From Chrysoperla carnea (lineage: Eukaryota; Arthropoda; Insecta; Neuroptera; Chrysopidae), in the NCBI RefSeq assembly GCF_905475395.1, contig NC_058337.1, positions 70,700,368 to 70,764,367 of the forward strand: DNA of 64,000 nucleotides, read 5' to 3'. The notes under the pieces are model-generated. The model saw only the letters and a program-made list of their open reading frames with translations, made no database searches and was not told the DNA's origin. Shown here in pieces: positions 59,001-64,000 of the stretch. Numbering within the stretch: position 1 is the stretch's first letter; each line of letters begins with the position of its first letter. A program made the position numbers and the translations under genes.

Positions 59001-62000
59001 GAATACTTTCTTGTTCCCTCTGTCGATACGTAATTAACGATGAATTAATAGTTTCTAGAATCTCACCCATTTTCCCAGTTAATATTTCATCATATACCTC
59101 CACTTTTTCCTCCGTATGTTGTTCATCTTTTTTGTGGTCAATCACTTTTTGTGAAACTTTCTGATGTGTCTCAATTCCATACACGTCGGTTCCATCAGAT
59201 AAATCATACGCTGGAGTACTGTGCGATTTATCTAATCGCCCGCGCAACTGAGCAATTCTATCAAAATTCCTAGGTGGTACTGCAGGTTTTTTTAGTGTAC
59301 TTGGTTTTGGTGGAATTTCAGGTGGTTTTCTAAATTTATGTTCATCTTTTGGAAATACATCAAGCGTTTCCTCTTTGATATCATTTTTTAAGTCTGGTTG
59401 ATACAAAGTTCGAGTTTTTGGCACAGGTCGTGATTTTGGGTCTTGTAAAATATCTTTAAGATCAATGTTATTCTGTGAGATTTTATCTTCAAAAGAGGAG
59501 ACTTTTTGTTTCACATCAATTTGTAAGGTTTCATCAGCTTTAACCTCGTTTATTAAGTTACTACGATCTTGAACTTCATCTTCATTATCGTCAATAAATT
59601 TTAAACTATCCTCATTTTTAACATGAAGTGCGTTATCTTCATATACGCCAGTGTTCTCTTTCGTCTCCTCTTTACTCTCCGCAATATCGTCAACAAAACG
59701 TACACCGGTTTTTTTACGTTCTCTCATTTTGTCATCGCACTTATTATCATCACTTAAATGCCGTTTTCCTTTACTGTTGTTTGAGCTTTTCTTTGAGGCT
59801 AAACCAATTACTGTTGATGGGCGTGGATTCAGTTCCAAGCCATGCCCATATGATACAGATTTATCACGAAGTAATCCTTCTTTATTTGACTCCACGTCGG
59901 TACTTGATTGAATAAATCCTGAGCTTGAATGTTTATAAGATGCTTGTATTTTTAACTCCCTCCAAAACTAAAATATAAAAAAAGCAATTAAAATTTTCAT
60001 ATAAACTCAAATTGTGCAAAAAAAGTGAATCGGAAAAAATAAAATATATTCGATGTATTGGATTCAAATTATCCGAAGGACGAATACACATTACTAGATA
60101 AGATTATTTTTTCTGATCCAATTATAAAAGCTTTCAATTTCTTTTTTTTTTTTTTTTTTGCAAAAGTGAAATCGCTAAGCTAAAATTTAGTGGTCATTTT
60201 TAGCACCACCAAAGTATTCATCATGAAATTATTTTCATATTGGTGAAATAGATTTAGAAAACAATAGTACCCAGAATAACGGCTAACTAAGCATGCAAGA
60301 AATTTCATCAAACTTTTTTTTTATTTAAAAAATTATCTAACGGGTATACAATCAGTGTAATCATAAAATAAGTTGGTTTCTACTCAAAATGTTTATTTTT
60401 GTACACACATAAAGAATAAACAAGAGTATGTTAATTCATCTAATTCGTTCGTCTGTCCGCCTGTCCGTGGACAGACTTTTTTTAATATATTCAAGCGATA
60501 GAAAGTTAATTCAAGTTCGAGAATTAGTAAGATAGGACATTGGGACCCATTGATTTATGATACAATTTTCAAACCATAATAGATAGAAGAAGAGTTTAAA
60601 GTCAAAAAATATTATTTTAGTAAAATCAACTTTCAATTAAAAAATTTTTTCATAAACCTCGGTGAATTCCCGCAATTTTACTTTGAAAATATACAATTGC
60701 TACATGTTTTTTGAGAGAAAATTATATTGTTACGCACTTTTTAAACATGTGGAAAATTTATTATTATCCAAAAATACTTATAAAAATCCTTTTTAGCGTT
60801 TTTAAATTTATTGATATGTACCCTTACCTGTTCAATACTAATACTGGGCGCGCGATAGAAAGGTATTGCCCCGGTGATTGTATTACGTCGTTGTAAAACA
60901 GGACGTGGTTTTAATGGATACACTCGAGGGCATAAACTTTGTGGTGGACTTCCATCTGAATCACTAACACTACTGCAACTATCTGAATCTGAACTGCATG
61001 CTGGTGGTAGTTGTGGCGTTAATCCTCCAGAAGGTACTCTATATGAAAAACATTATTAATTAATCAGTGATGATGATTTCATTTAAAAACAAATAAACAA
61101 ACAAAAAAAAGTTTCTACATTAAATAAATCCTTTTTAAGTAAAACCGGAAGTTTGTCTTATTTTGCTATCAAAATATTTTGATATCAAATTTTAAATTTA
61201 ATATTGGGTGATTTATTATATAGAATGGTCCTTTAATGTATATTTAAAGGATACGATTTGTTAAATGAAATGAATTTATTAAAATAGCCTTTGTATTTAT
61301 TTAACTAAATATACTTTATCACCAGATGTAGTTAAATGAGTCATATTACTTGAAGGGATGAGTCAAGAACACACACAACAATATATTTTTATCATTATAT
61401 TTCTGGCAAACCATGTCTCAATTGAAACCAGAAATAATAAAAAAAGAAAATCGAATTTTAAGCCATCAAAAATTGAATATAAAAGAGTAAGATGTGTACG
61501 TTTAAATATGGATTAATATTCCAGTCATAACTTCCATAGCTTCGCCAAAAGGCTAAACAAATTTTATCATTAAAAATAGATAAAATTTTAAGAATGAATA
61601 TATGACTTCGAGTTGAGACACAGTTATTGAAATAAATATTACGATACTCGAAATAAAATTGTATATTACAAAATTTTATTAAAAAAATACAACATACTAA
61701 CATATCGCTAAATATTAGTATTTTTATTGCAATTCAATCAACGAGAGTATTTAAATGTATTCGCAAACACGATGTGGTGAAATAACAAAAATTTGATCGT
61801 CTTGAAAATTTATTTTTCCCATTTGGTGATAATATTTATATTTTTATTTTTCAAGTGTCATAGTAATTTTGGAAATGCGATACATATTTATTTTTAACTG
61901 GACAAAGATTTTTTTATTATAATAAGTATATAAAACGTACATTAAATTCCATTTAGATAAGGCGAAAAAATGACTTTTCACGTTTTATTCTTAAATATTT

Positions 62001-63924
62001 CGACTCTTTACAAAGCTATGAATTGATTTTTGTTTTAAAAATTGAAAAAAAGAATAATTCAATGTGTTGAGATTTACTTTGTGGAATTCCATATTCAAAT
62101 TAAAACAATAAATGTATAATGTAATATTTTACTGCTTCAAGTCTACGAATAGGGAAGATAATTTTTTTTAAATTTGTATGTGGTGAAAAATGCCATTATT
62201 ACAAATACACTGGGGTTAAATAAAATTTTACAATGCCTATATATAAATCATATTTTTTCTTAGTATGATTTTGTACGGTAGTTATTATTTTTGACACAAA
62301 GAGTATCAGTGAGTATGAAAGTTGTACTGCTACACACATAACAAAATCGTAGAGAAAATAAAACTGTGAAAAAATACAAACATGAGCAACAAATTGGGTA
62401 TTTGCATGTAATTTATTTTTCGAATTTCTTAACAAAATATAAAAAAAACGTAATCGAGATGACAAAAAATGAAATTAAAATTAAAATCGGCCATGAAATA
62501 CGGATGATATAAGTATTTAAAAGACTGGTATTAAACAGAGAGATCTGATAAGAACAATGACGTCAGTGTGTCTATCAGCCAAATGCTATAGCATGGCTAC
62601 ATATGGTATACCATATATATATTCACATGTTAAATTCTGTTTTGCTAGAATGAGATAAAAACAAAACTTTGATGGCTTTTATGTTGGTTGTTTTTATATT
62701 TATTCGAAAAAGATTTCTCGACTGTTTGTTATATGAAAAAGTTTTTAATAAAGCAAAAACAATATTCAAATTTCCAATTCTTTAACAGTTTCTTTTATAC
62801 ATTCCTATTATTCCATAAATTTTTTTATCGGTTATGAACATTGATTTTTAACAGTAGCAAAAATATTTTTTAATCCTATGCCCAATGGTGTGATTTATAC
62901 AAAAATTATAATTACTTGACCATGAGTCTAAAGTAAACTATTTACCACTCCACGGGAAAAAATTGGCCGCGATCGCTTTTTGTCTTTGCCACTCTTATTG
63001 AAAATTATTTTCGCATCGCTAAGATACAGACACCGCAGTCTTGTAAATAAAGTTGTTCAATTGACTTAAATTTCACATAAGAGTTATGCTAAAGGTAAAT
63101 TAATCATTTTAAAATAAAACAAAAATAAAAAAAACTTACCTAGGAAGTGGAATTTCAAAATCAGGGATTGTAAGTAATTCAGGTCTTGGTGATGGTAAAT
63201 TATCATGCCATCGATTATAAGGCAAAGATCGTTTTTTACTAGGTAACCTATACGGTTTCATATAAATTTGTCCATAAATTTTGGTATGTCGCGGTCGTTT
63301 TTTCAACGTTAACAGAACATCTGGCGGTGATTCTTGAAACAACGATAACACTTTTTTTCGTTCCCACCCGACAACAGTTTGATAATTAACTTGTACAATT
63401 TCATCACCTTCTTCAATTTTACCACTCGTATGTGCTGGGGATCCAAATTTAATCTCTGCAATTTGATGTACATTACGAAAGCTCGGTAAAATAAAAAACC
63501 CAAGATCATTTTCACGTTTTTTGAGTGTGGCTAAATCTAATGATGCTGGTTGTAGTAACATTGGATCTGATATATCCTGTATAATTTTATCAGCTAATTC
63601 TGCTAAAGATTCACAATATCCACGTATAGCGGCCACAGGTCGTTCAGCAAATCGATCACGATGAGCGCATGTTGCCATTAATACACTTAATTTTAATAAT
63701 TCTATTTTACGATCATTATACTCTGTTTGTCCACTAAACGGTGATCTATCTAACCAACAGACTAAAGGCTTAATTGTTGATATGATATTTGCGACATCTG
63801 CCATGGTTTGTGTTTCCACTTTATTGTTATCTGCAGTTGACGATAATTCATTATATAACGAATGTGCTGCACATGATAGCCGTAAGGCCAATAATTGTAA
63901 ATTTTCTCTATCCAATTCATAATG
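52750..63924 (-). CDS. cnk: Connector enhancer of KSR (CNK), six 3' exons, 1517 codons, 5' end outside window
   Basis: Exons 63924-63140, 61038-60828, 59967-58578, 57767-57613, 55902-54193 and 53052-52750 join in frame (phases 2,0,1,0,0). CNK is a scaffold that links RAS signalling to RAF activation at the plasma membrane, together with KSR. Visible domains in family order: CRIC (about residues 1-115), PDZ with GFFI as the carboxylate-binding loop (about 130-210), a long low-complexity linker with proline-rich SH3-type motifs, a PH domain split by an intron (about 808-902, invariant Trp897), then Ser-rich, charged and coiled-coil-prone sequence to the C-terminus. The N-terminal SAM domain must lie beyond 64000. 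The length suits the ~1550-residue fly protein. No damage was seen in any exon. Confidence 0.95.
53053..54192 (-). other. cnk: Last intron of cnk
   Basis: GTTTGT donor and TTTTAG acceptor. It contains paired similar segments, TTTTGGTAGCTCGCATTAGAAG (53377), TTCGGTAGATCACATCAGAAG (53507) and TTTGGTAGCTCATTTTAAAAA (53627), spaced about 125 bases apart: a diverged three-unit tandem repeat. The minus frame 53469-53669 falls inside it and is incidental. Confidence 0.55.
54193..55902 (-). CDS. cnk: cnk exon with second half of the PH domain and Ser-rich region
   Basis: 570 codons. It starts in the PH domain (ASKAECVVFLPGFTVSLATE, then NETMLTWVDVI with the conserved Trp). Next come a Ser/Thr-rich stretch, PPKLAPKPLKLIPKPKP, a charged probable coiled coil (LNRQEEERKQNAFLQRQNDA), RQHSLN-type basophilic phosphosites, and a conserved-looking block TPMNYSFSADQKLNPKLAFE. 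It ends at a GTTTGT donor. Confidence 0.92.
55903..57612 (-). other. cnk: cnk intron interrupting the PH domain
   Basis: Contains AGCGCTT-rich sequence near 56460-56570, with a twice-repeated TGTGTTGTACATAATG, and a probable retroelement tail at 57060-57315 ending in (ATT)n. Confidence 0.5.
57060..57315 (+). repeat. Retroelement-like tail with (ATT)n end
   Basis: AGCGGCAGTGTGA and TCACACTGTCGTCGCT form a partial inverted repeat. Then GATGTGGGTGGCCTCTGTTA and GAACGGAGGTAAAACCCCAT are followed by ATTATTATTATTA. A G+C-richer block ending in a short microsatellite suggests a non-LTR 3' end. Confidence 0.4.
57613..57767 (-). CDS. cnk: cnk exon with first half of the PH domain
   Basis: Acceptor TTTTTTAG at 57768, donor GAT|GTAAGT. 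It reads KRRKVSVKDVSPGEIQGYLY, QRIRNKTTQ, then NWIKRWFILNGSALYGFKSK and D. The GYLY and W--RWF-L-G--LY pattern is the start of a PH domain, preceded by a basic cluster (KRRK). Confidence 0.93.
57768..58577 (-). other. cnk: cnk intron
   Basis: No internal feature recognised. The minus frame at 57888-58130 has no support as an exon. Confidence 0.4.
58578..59967 (-). CDS. cnk: cnk linker exon, charged and proline-rich
   Basis: 463 codons from FWRELKIQASYKHSSSGFIQ to NSLYA. It is dominated by Lys, Glu, Asp and Ser (probably disordered), with SH3-ligand-like PPEIPPKPSTLKKPAVPPR and APLPPPRPSH. It joins in phase with both neighbours and fills the long spacer between PDZ and PH typical of arthropod CNK. 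Confidence 0.9.
59968..60827 (-). other. cnk: cnk intron
   Basis: Poly-T run near 60140. TTCGTTCGTCTGTCCGCCTG and TCCGTGGACAGAC near 60446-60475 look like a reversed, heavily diverged piece of repeat family A. Nothing else recognised. Confidence 0.4.
60828..61038 (-). CDS. cnk: cnk small exon
   Basis: Acceptor CATATAG at 61039, donor CAG|GTAAGG. Seventy full codons plus a split Arg: VPSGGLTPQLPPACSSDSDS, then CSSVSDSDGSPP, then VYPLKPRPVLQRRNTITGAI, then PFYRAPSISIEQ. Ser/Asp- and Pro-rich, with a basic RRNTIT phosphosite-like motif. Confidence 0.9.
61039..63139 (-). other. cnk: cnk intron, 2.1 kb
   Basis: AT-rich. Frames at 61458-61703 and 62199-62465 have no start, splice or domain support. 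No repeat family was recognised. Confidence 0.4.
63140..63924 (-). CDS. cnk: cnk exon with CRIC and PDZ domains
   Basis: Acceptor TTTTTTTTTCAG at 63925, donor AG|GTAAGT. It encodes HYELDRENLQLLALRLSCAA, a helical CRIC region with KPLVCWLDRSPF, then a PDZ domain with NDLGFFILPSF, then the basic KKRPRHTKIYGQIYMKPYRL and the CNK-typical RWHDNLPSPRPELLTIPDFE. The frame is open to the acceptor and has no credible start here, so an upstream exon carrying the SAM domain is expected outside the window. Confidence 0.95.
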
Positions 63925-64000
63925 CTGAAAAAAAAAATCATTGAAAAATTGGCTTGATTGAATGTTTGAGGCGTTTTGATTAAGTCTTCTTTGAGATTTT

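Noticed and set aside
1..64000. CRISPR array, bacterial operon or phage system
   Set aside because: No regularly spaced identical repeats with unique spacers and no prokaryotic gene organisation. Introns and repeats show an insect genome.

Overview
The window is insect nuclear DNA: very AT-rich, with short exons, GT-AG introns, Himar1-type mariner sequence, hAT ends, tRNA-derived SINE sequence and several dispersed repeat families. An insect is also implied by a chitin-binding (Rebers-Riddiford) cuticle protein and by a connector-enhancer-of-KSR (cnk) gene. The species cannot be fixed. Irritans-type mariners occur in lacewings, flies and others and move horizontally, so they are not diagnostic.

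Layout. 1-11.4 kb is gene-free and repeat-rich, with at least five copies of one ~0.5 kb dispersed repeat. One of these was split by a hAT element that left an exact 8-bp duplication. 11.42-12.74 kb (+) is a five-exon THAP-domain gene with preserved splice phases but one in-frame TGA. 13.6-19.7 kb (+) is a three-exon gene for a ~794-residue secreted protein with a Thr/Pro linker, plus a phase-compatible alternative terminal exon in intron 1. 19.9-27.8 kb (-) is a four-exon cuticle protein gene, convergent with the previous gene. 28-40 kb is intergenic, with SINE, foldback and retroelement-like remnants. 40.23-41.14 kb (-) is a two-exon gene for a 75-residue secreted His-rich peptide precursor with a Lys-Arg site and a terminal Gly; no single open frame covers it. 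42.8-52.7 kb is repeat-rich: a hAT end, two copies of a palindromic mariner-derived element, and other inverted-repeat elements. 52.75-63.92 kb (-) carries the last six visible exons of cnk (1517 codons: CRIC, PDZ, PH, C-terminal region); the SAM-encoding start lies beyond the right edge.

The genes do not form a pathway. cnk is a RAS-RAF-MAPK scaffold, the cuticle protein is a structural chitin binder, and the secreted protein and small peptide are of unknown function. Exon joins were inferred by eye from splice signals, phase and protein continuity; no searches were run.
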